NCBI GenBank assembly: GCA_000802045.1
Contig: JUEF01000157.1
Span: 1 to 33,721 of the forward strand
Source of the DNA: Peptococcaceae bacterium BICA1-8
GTDB taxonomy: Bacteria; Bacillota; Peptococcia; Peptococcales; BICA1-8
Length of the DNA: 33,721 nucleotides
Direction: 5' to 3'
Position numbers and translations under genes: made by a program. The notes beneath the pieces are model-generated. The model did not search any database, was not told the DNA's origin, and was given only the letters and a program-made list of their open reading frames with translations. Below are positions 9,001 through 16,112 of the stretch, piece by piece (position 1 is the stretch's first letter; each line of letters starts with the position of its first letter).

Positions 9001-9062
9001 ATAGGCTTTTTATTCTTCTTTACCCCTGGGGTATCAAAAAGATTAATCTCAATCAAATTCAT
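6003..9062 (-). CDS. SARP/AfsR-like transcriptional regulator (winged helix, BTAD, AAA ATPase, TPR repeats)
   Basis: A 1019-residue one-protein regulator. Residues 1-95 form an OmpR-type winged helix (FPFRKAEALLYYLV, then KKNLRNALYKIRQAF). Residues 98-235 are a bacterial transcriptional activation domain (CDVYEF, then DERAYRFLMEYYREKGLYNKG). An AAA/STAND ATPase follows with Walker A GEAGIGKT at 277-284 and Walker B IIIFEDIQWMD at 393-403. The C-terminal 400 residues are helical TPR-like repeats. Proteins of this build sense a ligand through the ATPase/TPR part and activate transcription from direct repeats. It lies 111 bases after fchA and upstream of yjiH, so the hut genes and yjiH are the obvious targets. 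AAGGGGG precedes the ATG by about 9 bases. The architecture is secure; the target and the inducer (urocanate or histidine) are inference. Confidence 0.85.
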   Translation of the reverse strand: MNLIEINLFDTPGVKKNKKPIIFPFRKAEALLYYLVVNRQATRDELVHLFWGELDDVTAKKNLRNALYKIRQAFEEEILISPQKSIIILNPGIHIACDVYEFNKGGPGALASYQGPFLKGFFLRDGEAFEEWVVSKREYYRDTFVKCIYKELQEARNNHWEEKIDEYAHRIIEADEFDERAYRFLMEYYREKGLYNKGIALFEKLKDILDRELGIKPEEQTTMLYKNILTKRNKPYFSQLKSSDSFFYGRQREMDFLEEHLKAFYEKGESKALIIFGEAGIGKTKLKEVFVEKVDTSQVFLMEANCYQAEVDYPLKPWNPILSRLADIIREEEIEIPEAWQKTITSLFPSFSLSYPDQTLFSPEDKETGFLYRAVMEVMIGIMLMVSRKGKTIIIFEDIQWMDAMSWALLKSIILTSIKSDVLLIATCREGYGEKIDPWFIPLVKENKLTRIILTRFTENETGEFIIRALPKIKLSQEQMQNIYKETEGNAFFLSEYINNIRIKGSPNSMSEKIQDVLKSRFLDISPGGIKLLNLISLFFHRVSIDLLAEISGKQTLELFDLIEELQGKCIIREISEHEKISVEFTHLKLREFIYLNQSAARRRHLHYKIALLLENSLNLDYRDMLVYSTLVYHFTKGGVPLLALKYSMKNLNAYLDFYHELFPVVIDFPHKVVNASGIMGGQVLDFFGEIERLMDEIRDFPETEEYIRLKMAYLHLKARYLIREGSYETGIPLISELISLAEETDDNDFLLKGYRQMIYYSIQTHQTQEMGKYVNLSKERALEKGAINLSGILLRFQGLYHLMMGQYDEAEACFWESIDSYCENNTLSRNFNMNIAACYNYLGEVKRYQREYAKALVYYQKAIAFCERFSMPVSFSFFNTCAGQAAFDLGDNQCAFEYFNKALKYYREYDVVWHRSIAEAYMSLLLVMKKDYLQALRHLVTAEEYGIKIKSPYEMGILFRVKAEIRLMMEEEVELYDIFHEKLSQQVDYYSVKGLEYLNKVLYCYEIDILKGLIEKAT

Positions 9063-9173
9063 GACTGATTGCCCCCTTAATTCAGATTAACATAACATTC
9101 TGCTATCAATTGATGGAATCCTTCTTTCCACAAAGGAAAATAATGTATTCATATACTAAATTTAAAGAAGGTT

Positions 9174-9785
9174 TTACAATTTTACTTTGGCAAGTATCTT
9201 CCGTTCCATGATCTGGCACCCTTCCTCTAACTGTTTTACCTCACTTTCAGTTTTCCTTAGAAAAGATTGATCAGTAATACTGCAAAGATTTATTTTTACA
9301 TTATATAATGCAGAAAGCACAGCTGTTCTTGCCATCATAGCAGCAACAGCACCATCAGTAACAGCATTAGAATTGCCCTTTTCTACAACAATTTCTATCC
9401 ACTTCATAAGCTCAAAAGCATCCCGTGCTACTTCCAGGGGAACCTCGGCAGCCTTTTTAGCAGCAGACTGGATAGCGTTAGATCTTTTTTCTTCCTCGGT
9501 ATCCTTAGGTATTTTATAAGCTTCCATGACACTATCAAACGCCTCAGCATCTCTGTCCATATCCCTAGAAAATTTTTCTCGGTATTTCTCTGCCAGCCCA
9601 GCTATTTTTTCCATTTCTTCCTGTTCCAGCACATACTTTTTTTTACCAATGGTCAAGTTTGCTACCATTTCAGTTAAAGCTGCAGCAACAGCAGCACCCA
9701 TTGCCGCCACACTTCCTCCACCGGGAACTGGGGAATTGGATGCGATTTTCTTAGTAAAATTATTAAATTTCATTTCTCCCAGCAA
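9174..9785 (-). CDS. fchA: Formiminotetrahydrofolate cyclodeaminase
   Basis: This enzyme converts 5-formimino-tetrahydrofolate to 5,10-methenyl-tetrahydrofolate and ammonia (EC 4.3.1.4), the last step of the folate branch of histidine breakdown. The protein is 203 residues, the usual length of the free-standing enzyme, and shows SNSPVPGGGSVAAMGAAVAA at about 16-35 plus the NSNAVTDGAVAAMMAR stretch at about 138-153. The TTG at 9785 lies 9 bases after a strong AAGGAGG site inside the end of hutI. An ATG at 9773 overlaps the hutI stop as ATGA and is the alternative start. The overlap implies translational coupling with hutI. Confidence 0.9.
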   Translation of the reverse strand: MLGEMKFNNFTKKIASNSPVPGGGSVAAMGAAVAAALTEMVANLTIGKKKYVLEQEEMEKIAGLAEKYREKFSRDMDRDAEAFDSVMEAYKIPKDTEEEKRSNAIQSAAKKAAEVPLEVARDAFELMKWIEIVVEKGNSNAVTDGAVAAMMARTAVLSALYNVKINLCSITDQSFLRKTESEVKQLEEGCQIMERKILAKVKL

Positions 9786-11062
9786 AATTGCTCTCCTCCT
9801 TTTAACTTGTCATAAACCAACACGCCGTCTTTTATTACTTTTTCTACAATATTCACCCCAATATGATATGGTAAATAATGATATGAGGGATATTCCAGAA
9901 TTATTATATCTCCTTTTTTGCCAATATCTATGCTCCCTATGGTATCTGCCCTACCCAATGCAGCAGCACCATTAATAGTCAAAGCAGCGATAGTTTCTTC
10001 TGTAGACATATTCATATAAAGGGTAGCCAAAGAAAATATTAGAGGAATTGATAAGGTAAAGCAGCTGCCGGGATTTAAATCGGTAGCCAAAGCAACAGCA
10101 CAATTACTATCAATCATATATCTAGCTTTGGCATATGGCTCCCGCAGGCTAAAGGCAGTTCCTGGCAGTAATGTTGCCACTACTCCCTTCTCTGCCATGG
10201 CATTTATTCCCTTATCTGAGGCTTGAAGCAGATGATCCGCGGAGATAGCACCCAATTCTGCCGCCAGTTCCGCCCCCCCCAATTGAACTATTTCATCGGC
10301 ATGGATTTTTGCCTTTAGCCCCATCCCAATTGCCCGGGATAAAAGCCTCCTGGACTGCTCCACAGAAAATACCTTCTTTTCACAAAAAATATCACAGAAT
10401 TCCGCCAATCCCCTATCCACTACTACAGGCAGGACATCTCGAATAATATCTTCGATCATCTCATCTTCTCTTCCCTTATATTCAGGGGGGACCGCATGGG
10501 CTCCCAAAAAAGTAGGGACCACATCAATTGAATGAACGGCATCTATTTCTTTCATCACTTCCAACTGTTTAATTTCCGTTTCCAAATTAAGCCCATAACC
10601 GCTTTTCCCCTCAAGGGTGGTAACACCAAAGGCTAACATATTATTGAGCAATTTGACGCCTTTTTGAAAGAGTGCTTCCTTGCTTTCCTCTTTGGTTGCT
10701 TTTACGGTGTTAAGGATACCACCGCCCCTTTCCATAATTTCCATATATGTCATACCCTTAAGGCGCCAAGAAAACTCTTCAGCCCGATAACCACCAAAAA
10801 CAAAATGGGTATGGGAATCAACAAAACCAGGCAATACCGTCTTGCCAACAGCATCCAGCACCTGGTATTTTTCCCCATCATATTTGCCAATAATATCTTC
10901 TGTTTTCCCAAAGGCTTCAATTTTGCCGTTAGTAACCACCAATGCACCATTAGGGATAATACTTATATCCGACATTCCTTTCCCTGCCTTGGCTTCATAT
11001 CCATGAAAGGTTACTAATTGGTTAGCATTTTTAATAATTATATTTCCTTTTTTCACAGCCAT
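9770..11062 (-). CDS. hutI: Imidazolonepropionase
   Basis: HutI opens the ring of 4-imidazolone-5-propanoate to give N-formimino-L-glutamate (EC 3.5.2.7). The 430-residue protein has the amidohydrolase metal motif VDSHTHFVFGG, the substrate-loop EGKSGYGLNLETE, KIHADEI, SADHLLQAS and ATDLNPGSC, all as expected for an active metal-dependent enzyme. The ATG at 11062 overlaps the ftcD stop by one base (TGATG); a GTG one codon earlier is also possible. The 3' end overlaps fchA, so ftcD, hutI and fchA form a tightly coupled trio. Confidence 0.93.
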   Translation of the reverse strand: MAVKKGNIIIKNANQLVTFHGYEAKAGKGMSDISIIPNGALVVTNGKIEAFGKTEDIIGKYDGEKYQVLDAVGKTVLPGFVDSHTHFVFGGYRAEEFSWRLKGMTYMEIMERGGGILNTVKATKEESKEALFQKGVKLLNNMLAFGVTTLEGKSGYGLNLETEIKQLEVMKEIDAVHSIDVVPTFLGAHAVPPEYKGREDEMIEDIIRDVLPVVVDRGLAEFCDIFCEKKVFSVEQSRRLLSRAIGMGLKAKIHADEIVQLGGAELAAELGAISADHLLQASDKGINAMAEKGVVATLLPGTAFSLREPYAKARYMIDSNCAVALATDLNPGSCFTLSIPLIFSLATLYMNMSTEETIAALTINGAAALGRADTIGSIDIGKKGDIIILEYPSYHYLPYHIGVNIVEKVIKDGVLVYDKLKGGEQFCWEK

Positions 11063-11967
11063 CACTCCATAATTCTTGTTTCCAAGACCTGCTCTACAGA
11101 AAAATCCTCAATCCCCATATAATATTCCGCTGTCTCCAGAAGGGCTGCCATGGGGAGCAAACCAACAATTTCACTGCCGACCACATTTACACCGTAACGT
11201 CTAGCCTCGATTATAACCAGTTCAAATGCTCGATAAAGGGGGGTCTTGGTATAATCTGTCATGTTCATAGATACCTGGGTTATTCCCCTATCCTTCAACT
11301 CAATTCCAATTGCCTTGCAATAGCGTAGCCCACCACTAAGGTGTCTCACGTTTTTTGCAATCTTATTGGCAATTTCAATATGAGGAGTATCTAAATTTAC
11401 ATTAAAAGCCACTAGAGGCATTCTTGCCCCTACAGCTGTGACACCAGCGGTTGAATGGGGCTGATTAGGACCATAGTCAGGCTGCCATTCCAGGGAAGAC
11501 ATTTTTACAGCCATCCCTTCAAACTCACCTTTCCTGATATTAGCCAAATTCTCCCTCTCGGAACTTGAAGCTGCCTTCTCATATAGGAAAATTGGAACAT
11601 TAAAAAGACGGGCTGCAGCTTCTGCATACTCCTTTGCCAATACAACAGCTTCTGCCATAGTTACATTTTTAACGGGAACAAAGGGTATCACATCCACTGC
11701 TCCCATCCTGGGATGCTGTCCAGTATGAACATTCATGTCAATTTCTGTTATGGCAATTTCCATAGCCTTAAGTAATGCTTCTTTAAGAGCAATTGGTTCC
11801 CCCACAACGGTAACTACCAACCGATTATGATCCTCATCCCTCTTATAATCCAAAAGTTTTATTCCCTCTTTTCCCCGAAAAGGATCTACTAATTTTTCAA
11901 TTTTTATTAAGTCTCGGCCTTCGCTAAAATTAGGAACACATTGTATTATTCTTGTGAGACTACTCAC
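11062..11967 (-). CDS. ftcD: Glutamate formimidoyltransferase
   Basis: The enzyme moves the formimino group of N-formimino-L-glutamate to tetrahydrofolate, releasing glutamate (EC 2.1.2.5). At 301 residues it is the stand-alone formiminotransferase; animals fuse this to the cyclodeaminase encoded here separately by fchA. Family landmarks are CVPNFSEGRD at the start, DEDHNRLVVT, the catalytic-His region NVHTGQHPRMGAVDVIPFVP, and YGPNQPHSTAGVTAVGAR. The start is GTG at 11967 with AAGGAGA 7 bases upstream. It follows hutU after a terminator-like hairpin. Its presence, and the absence of hutG in the window, shows that the one-carbon unit is saved on folate. Confidence 0.93.
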   Translation of the reverse strand: MSSLTRIIQCVPNFSEGRDLIKIEKLVDPFRGKEGIKLLDYKRDEDHNRLVVTVVGEPIALKEALLKAMEIAITEIDMNVHTGQHPRMGAVDVIPFVPVKNVTMAEAVVLAKEYAEAAARLFNVPIFLYEKAASSSERENLANIRKGEFEGMAVKMSSLEWQPDYGPNQPHSTAGVTAVGARMPLVAFNVNLDTPHIEIANKIAKNVRHLSGGLRYCKAIGIELKDRGITQVSMNMTDYTKTPLYRAFELVIIEARRYGVNVVGSEIVGLLPMAALLETAEYYMGIEDFSVEQVLETRIME

Positions 11968-11984
11968 TTATCTTTCTCCTTCCA

Positions 11985-12016
11985 TTAAAAAGCGGGTTTT
12001 TAACCCCGCTTTTTAA
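11985..12016 (-). terminator. Intercistronic terminator between hutU and ftcD
   Basis: The stem AAAAAGCGGG/CCCGCTTTTT, with a GTTAAAAA-type loop and a T-rich 3' arm, lies directly between the hutU stop and the ftcD binding site. Because both genes are on the same strand, it should reduce, or if complete uncouple, expression of the ftcD-hutI-fchA trio relative to hutU. Confidence 0.7.
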
Positions 12017-12021
12017 TTTTA

Positions 12022-14058
12022 CTATATTTTTATTTTCTCAGCGTATTTATCAACAATATTTTTTATATACTCCTCATCAGCTAGGTAAGGAATGGTAATG
12101 TGATCTGTGCCTTGGTTCTTTTGATTATACTCAATACTTGTGGTAATTGAGTTTTCATTCCGGGCCCAAGCCCTTCTGGCTACACCACCCATTACATCCC
12201 AAGGTATGGCTGATTTCAAGATATTATCAACCCTTGCACTACCATCCAAAACCATCCCGAATCCACCATTAATAGCTTTACCTATTCCTACTCCCCCGCC
12301 ATTATGGAGAGATACTAAGCTCATACCTCTAGCAGCATTTCCAGCAAAGCATTGTGTGGCCATATCTGCCATGACATTACTACCATCCTTGATATTAGCT
12401 GTTTCTCTAAAGGGGGAATCTGTCCCTCCAGTATCATGATGGTCCCGACCCAACATAACAGGTCCAATTTCGCCATTTCTAACCATTTCATTAAATTTTA
12501 GAGCAATTCGGGTTCTGCCCTCTGCATCCTGATAAAGAATCCGAGCCTGGGTACCTACAACCATGTTATTCTTTTCAGCATCCCTTATCCATACATAATT
12601 ATCCCAATCCTGACCACGTCGTTCAGGATTAATACATTCCATAGCTGCTCTATCAGTTTTCCTTAGGTCTTCAGGATTTCCGCTTAAGCATACCCAACGG
12701 AAAGGTCCGTAACCATAATCGAAAAGCTCAGGACCCATAATATCCTCAACATAAGAAGGGTAAATAAATCCATCCTTTTCATTAACACCGTTTTTAGATA
12801 TTTCCATAACACCAGCGTCAAAGACAGCCTTCAGGAAGGAATTACCATAATCAAAGAAATAAGTGCCCCTTTCTGTCAAAATCTTTATCAATTCAAAATG
12901 TTTCTCCAAGGATGTGTCCACCATTTGACAGAACTTAGTTCGATCAGACTTTAGCAATTCCGTTCTTTCTTCAAAGGTTAATCCTTGGGGACAATAACCT
13001 CCCTGATAAACTGCATGACAGGATGTCTGATCAGTCAATAAGTCAATATTAATATTATTATTTACCACGTACTGCAATAAATCTACAATATTCCCATGAT
13101 AAGCGATAGACACCGCTTCTTTCCTCTCAGCATAATGAGCAGCCCATTGAAAAACCTCAGCCAATCTGTTAGAAACCTTATTGACCCAGCCCTGGTCATG
13201 TCTGGTTTTTATCCTGGAATAATCAACTTCAGCAATAACACCTACCCCATTGGCAATTTCAATAGCTTTGGACTGGGCACCACTCATTCCCCCAAGACCA
13301 GAGGATACAAATATTACACCCTTTAAATCATCTTTACTATCAATGCCCAGCTTATCTCTACCGACATTTAATAAGGTACTGAAAGTACCATGGACTATTC
13401 CTTGAGGTCCTATATACATCCAGCCTCCCGCTGTCATCTGCCCGTAATTGGCAACCCCCATCTGCTCAGCAATATCCCAATCTTTATCATTATCAAACAT
13501 GCCGACCATTAAAGCATTTGTAATAATAACCCTGGGACTATCTGGTTTTGACCTAAAAAGACCTAATGGATGACCGGATTCAACCACCAAGGTTTGATGA
13601 TCAGTCATAACCTCAAGGTACTTTTTAATTAAACGGTACTGCATCCAGTTCTGACATACTTTCCCTATTTCTCCATAGGTGACTAACTCGTATGGATATA
13701 GGGCTACATCAAAATCCAGGTTATTATCAATCATAACCTGAAAGGCTTTACCCTCAATACAATTACCGTTGTACTGTTCAATAGGTTTTCCTTTAATACA
13801 TCCCTGGGGTCTGAACCTATAACCATAAATTCTCCCTTTGTTTACTAGTTCCTCCATAAATTCTGGGGCCACAACCCCATGAAACTCCTCTGGAACATAA
13901 CGGAGAGCATTCTTAAGGGCAATTTCTGTTTGCTGTCTGTTTAGTTTAAACCCCCTATCAGAGGCTCTTCTTATTCCTTCTACAAAGGTTGGCATTTTGG
14001 GCAGTTCATGGTCTAGCTTTATGGTCATAGCTGAAGAGACATCTTTGTTATTAATCAT
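12022..14058 (-). CDS. hutU: Urocanate hydratase
   Basis: HutU adds water to urocanate using tightly bound NAD+ as an electrophile, giving 4-imidazolone-5-propanoate (EC 4.2.1.49). The 678-residue protein belongs to the longer form of about 670 residues rather than the form of about 550 residues in Bacillus and Pseudomonas. Motifs seen are YGQMTAGGWMYIGPQGIVHG at 205-224, the NAD-binding SSGLGGMSGAQ near 252-262, the active-site region PFRWVCLSG, GRDHHDTGGTDSPFRET and LHNGGGVGIG. GAGGGGAAAG precedes the ATG. It is the first gene of the hut block and has its own promoter at 14091-14120. Confidence 0.95.
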   Translation of the reverse strand: MINNKDVSSAMTIKLDHELPKMPTFVEGIRRASDRGFKLNRQQTEIALKNALRYVPEEFHGVVAPEFMEELVNKGRIYGYRFRPQGCIKGKPIEQYNGNCIEGKAFQVMIDNNLDFDVALYPYELVTYGEIGKVCQNWMQYRLIKKYLEVMTDHQTLVVESGHPLGLFRSKPDSPRVIITNALMVGMFDNDKDWDIAEQMGVANYGQMTAGGWMYIGPQGIVHGTFSTLLNVGRDKLGIDSKDDLKGVIFVSSGLGGMSGAQSKAIEIANGVGVIAEVDYSRIKTRHDQGWVNKVSNRLAEVFQWAAHYAERKEAVSIAYHGNIVDLLQYVVNNNINIDLLTDQTSCHAVYQGGYCPQGLTFEERTELLKSDRTKFCQMVDTSLEKHFELIKILTERGTYFFDYGNSFLKAVFDAGVMEISKNGVNEKDGFIYPSYVEDIMGPELFDYGYGPFRWVCLSGNPEDLRKTDRAAMECINPERRGQDWDNYVWIRDAEKNNMVVGTQARILYQDAEGRTRIALKFNEMVRNGEIGPVMLGRDHHDTGGTDSPFRETANIKDGSNVMADMATQCFAGNAARGMSLVSLHNGGGVGIGKAINGGFGMVLDGSARVDNILKSAIPWDVMGGVARRAWARNENSITTSIEYNQKNQGTDHITIPYLADEEYIKNIVDKYAEKIKI

Positions 14059-14090
14059 CTTTCCCCTCTCCCTCTGAGCTTTTTTTTAAT

Positions 14091-14120
14091 TGTATAACTA
14101 AATCGTCACTAAATCGTCAA
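14091..14120 (-). promoter_or_regulatory. hutU promoter with two perfect 11-bp direct repeats (candidate SARP operator)
   Basis: On the minus strand TTGACG (14115-14120) and TATACA (14091-14096) are spaced by 18 bases, a good sigma-A-type promoter about 30 bases before the hutU ATG. The 11-bp unit TGACGATTTAG occurs twice in perfect tandem (14109-14119 and 14098-14108), covering the -35 box and spacer. This 11-bp period just upstream of the -10 box is the known layout of SARP binding sites, and a SARP-like gene lies in the same block. Confidence 0.6.
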
Positions 14121-14159
14121 AATTAGGGAACAGCCTTTAATATGTTTCTCTATCTGAGT

Positions 14160-14227
14160 CCAATTTACTTGCATTTTCGCGCAAGTCAAGAACCGTCCCC
14201 GAATGTACTCCGTCCCCGAATGTACTC
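14160..14227. repeat. REP-like repeat patch, possibly left by a RAYT/IS200-type element
   Basis: A small inverted repeat, ACTTGC (14167-14172) and GCAAGT (14181-14186), is followed by a perfect 17-bp tandem duplication (CGTCCCCGAATGTACTC at 14194-14210 and 14211-14227). From memory, similar GAACCGTCCCC tracts flank REP-associated tyrosine transposase genes in Clostridia, but no transposase gene is present here. It lies upstream of the hutU promoter. Confidence 0.45.
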
Positions 14228-14244
14228 TAAATTAAGAAATAAAT

Positions 14245-14284
14245 GGCTAGCCCCAACAAACTTTAGCAGTTGTTGGGGCTAGCC
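14245..14284 (-). terminator. Strong terminator hairpin of the Met-rich protein gene
   Basis: A perfect 15-bp stem (GGCTAGCCCCAACAA and its complement, 10-base loop) starts about 18 bases after the stop codon of the Met-rich gene on the minus strand. It is followed by ATTTATTTC. Confidence 0.7.
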
Positions 14285-14302
14285 TTGATACATTAAAATT
14301 TA

Positions 14303-14524
14303 TTAGCAGATTCCTAAGTGTCTCATAATTTGCATTAAGGCATGATGGTTCATGTGGACGGTGTTTTGAATATCCTGTAAGACCATGTTCATATGCATCA
14401 TATGCATCATCATCGGATCCGTCATCATATTGGTACCCATGCCCATCATGGGCATATTAGGATTATACATCATCTCCATGGGCATGTTATGATTCATCTG
14501 GTTCATATCCATTTGTCGGTACAT
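14303..14524 (-). CDS. Small methionine- and histidine-rich protein
   Basis: A 73-residue protein with 24 methionines (about one third), 7 histidines and a single C-terminal cysteine (RHLGIC). Typical segments are NMPMEMMYNP and DPMMMHMMHMNM; the last 25 residues look like a helix. GGGAGG sits 9 bases before the ATG and a strong terminator follows, so the gene looks real. Met/His-rich small proteins are known as copper- or silver-binding factors and as spore coat components; I cannot choose between these. It has no signal peptide. It lies 67 bases downstream of the DUF421 membrane protein on the same strand and may be co-transcribed with it. Confidence 0.75.
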   Translation of the reverse strand: MYRQMDMNQMNHNMPMEMMYNPNMPMMGMGTNMMTDPMMMHMMHMNMVLQDIQNTVHMNHHALMQIMRHLGIC

Positions 14525-14591
14525 AAAATATAACCTCCCTATATTAGTTTCTTTATATTCTATGTACTATTTTTGTTTGGTGACACGGTTA

Positions 14592-15335
14592 TTATATATA
14601 TGATTTATCGTCTTCAACCTTTTGTACATAATCCAGATTATCTTTGAGCAGGTCGATAAATAGTACACCATCTGTAGAGAGGGTGCCTAGGTATACATCT
14701 TCTACCTTACTTACCCCTTGGACAGTCAATTGATTAAAAAGCCATTCATGGGTTAAATTATTCTGTTCTAGATTTTGGGTAACAATCTTTCCATCCCTAA
14801 TAATTTCTGAAGAAACCCCCTTATAATTAGTACTAAACTTCATATCCTTTGGTGTTAGGGTTAAATATTGGCTTTTCTTTAGAACACTTAATTGACCATG
14901 GGGTTCCAAGATAGCAAATTCTACTTCAGTTAGGTCAAATATACCCTTTTCTCTAAGCTGCATTAATAGATCATCTGCATTATATCTAATTTTTCTCATA
15001 TTGTTTTCAAATATTTTACCGTTTTGAATTACTACTAAGGGCTCTCCTTCTATAATTTTTCTTGCCGGGATACTCTTGAAGGTTAGCACTCCAGTAAGAA
15101 ATACAAAAATAGTAAAGAAAATTGGGCCAAATAAGACATTAGCTCCATTGACTGCAGTAGTTACATAAGCACCACCTATGGTGCCAATAGTAATGCCTGT
15201 GACAAAATCAAAAAAAGTCATCTGCCCTAAAAACTTTTTCCCAATAATTCTGGAAAGAATTAATAATAATACAAAAACAGCCAAGGAATGAGTAAAAGCC
15301 TGTATTATTTCGCTAAACTCAAATAAATTAAACAC
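14592..15335 (-). CDS. DUF421 (YetF/YcaP-type) membrane protein
   Basis: A 247-residue protein with three N-terminal membrane helices (about 12-30, 43-62, 67-86), followed by a soluble domain with the family's TGITIGTIGGAYVTTAVNG and EGEPLVVIQNGKI segments and the DDLLMQLREKGIFDLTEVEF stretch. Homologues in Bacillus (YetF, YdfS and relatives) are linked to spore membranes and envelope stress, but their biochemical role is unclear. The start is GTG at 15335 with GGGAGAGG 7 bases upstream. It probably heads a two-gene unit with the Met-rich protein. Confidence 0.88.
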   Translation of the reverse strand: MFNLFEFSEIIQAFTHSLAVFVLLLILSRIIGKKFLGQMTFFDFVTGITIGTIGGAYVTTAVNGANVLFGPIFFTIFVFLTGVLTFKSIPARKIIEGEPLVVIQNGKIFENNMRKIRYNADDLLMQLREKGIFDLTEVEFAILEPHGQLSVLKKSQYLTLTPKDMKFSTNYKGVSSEIIRDGKIVTQNLEQNNLTHEWLFNQLTVQGVSKVEDVYLGTLSTDGVLFIDLLKDNLDYVQKVEDDKSYI

Positions 15336-15420
15336 AGAATAACCTCTCCCTATCTAGCTTAACGTTATCAAGTTACCCCGATAGGGAATAATTATTCAAC
15401 AATTATCAAATATCACTTTT

Positions 15421-15450
15421 TTGAATTAATTATTAACTTCTTACTCTAAT
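15421..15450 (+). promoter_or_regulatory. Possible promoter of the tetraheme cytochrome gene
   Basis: TTGAAT (15421-15426), an 18-base spacer and TCTAAT (15445-15450) fit a sigma-A promoter about 90 bases before the cytochrome ATG. The match is fair in a very AT-rich stretch, so chance is a real alternative. Confidence 0.3.
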
Positions 15451-15538
15451 ATTAAATAAATATGCTGCTTTTAAAGGTTTATAATGATCTTTATTTGCAA
15501 TACTATTTCTAAGTATTGTAATAGGATGTGTATCTACT

Positions 15539-16027
15539 ATGCTCAAGGCTGCTGCTAAAATTTTATTTTCTTCTTTAATTATCTTAGTAGTTATTTCTCT
15601 ATTAGGCTATGGTTCTTTTATGGGGGTTTATTACTATACCTCTACTCCTGAATTTTGTAGTGGCTGTCATTATGTTGAACCATATGTAACTTCATGGAAT
15701 AACTCCCCCCATAAAGAAGTAAATTGTATGAACTGCCATGAACCAACTGGTTCACTAGGAAAATTACATTCAAAAGCTAGAGGGTTAAATTATTATATTT
15801 CCGATATAACAGGTAATTATATAGAACCTATTATTGATGCCCCCTTTATTAGTGACGCAAGATGCTTTGGTTGTCATATCGGACAAATTAAAGGCTATCC
15901 AAATGCCATAAAGATTACTAACAATAGAGACCATTTAGGGTACATCAAAAACGAACAAAAATGCTCTAGCTGTCACATTGAAACTGGACACGAAATAAAT
16001 ATTGGAGTAAATAAACTTTTTAAATAA
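15539..16027 (+). CDS. NapC/NrfH-type membrane-anchored tetraheme cytochrome c
   Basis: Proteins of this family take electrons from menaquinol at the membrane and pass them to a periplasmic or outer-surface reductase. The 162-residue protein has one N-terminal membrane helix (about 8-33) and four CxxCH heme sites: C40-H44, C63-H67, C109-H113 and C142-H146. The length and the four sites match NrfH rather than the longer NapC. Further histidines (H58, H132, H151) could serve as distal heme ligands. An AGGATG site lies about 12 bases before the ATG. No nrfA or other reductase gene is adjacent, so its electron acceptor is not evident. The presence of cytochrome c implies that heme and cytochrome maturation genes exist elsewhere in the genome. 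Confidence 0.88.
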   Translation: MLKAAAKILFSSLIILVVISLLGYGSFMGVYYYTSTPEFCSGCHYVEPYVTSWNNSPHKEVNCMNCHEPTGSLGKLHSKARGLNYYISDITGNYIEPIIDAPFISDARCFGCHIGQIKGYPNAIKITNNRDHLGYIKNEQKCSSCHIETGHEINIGVNKLFK

Positions 16028-16059
16028 CATAATTTTAATCGCACGTTATGCCAACACGA

Positions 16060-16083
16060 AAGCCAGGAGTCTCCTCCTGGCTT
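16060..16083. terminator. Terminator hairpin between convergent cytochrome and sucD genes
   Basis: A 10-bp stem AAGCCAGGAG, loop TCTC, then CTCCTGGCTT lies between the plus-strand cytochrome gene and the minus-strand sucD gene. The T-tract on either side is short, so it may act in both directions with modest strength. Confidence 0.6.
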
Positions 16084-16112
16084 AATCTCGTATTTGTAAT
16101 TTATCAATTGTC

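Noticed and set aside
9063-9173. Promoter or operator in front of the SARP-like gene
   Set aside because: No GACG repeat with 11-bp period and no convincing -35/-10 pair; the gene may be read from the hut promoter.
9526-9975. 149-codon plus-strand frame across the fchA/hutI junction
   Set aside because: It is antisense to two secure genes, with low-complexity composition typical of a shadow frame.
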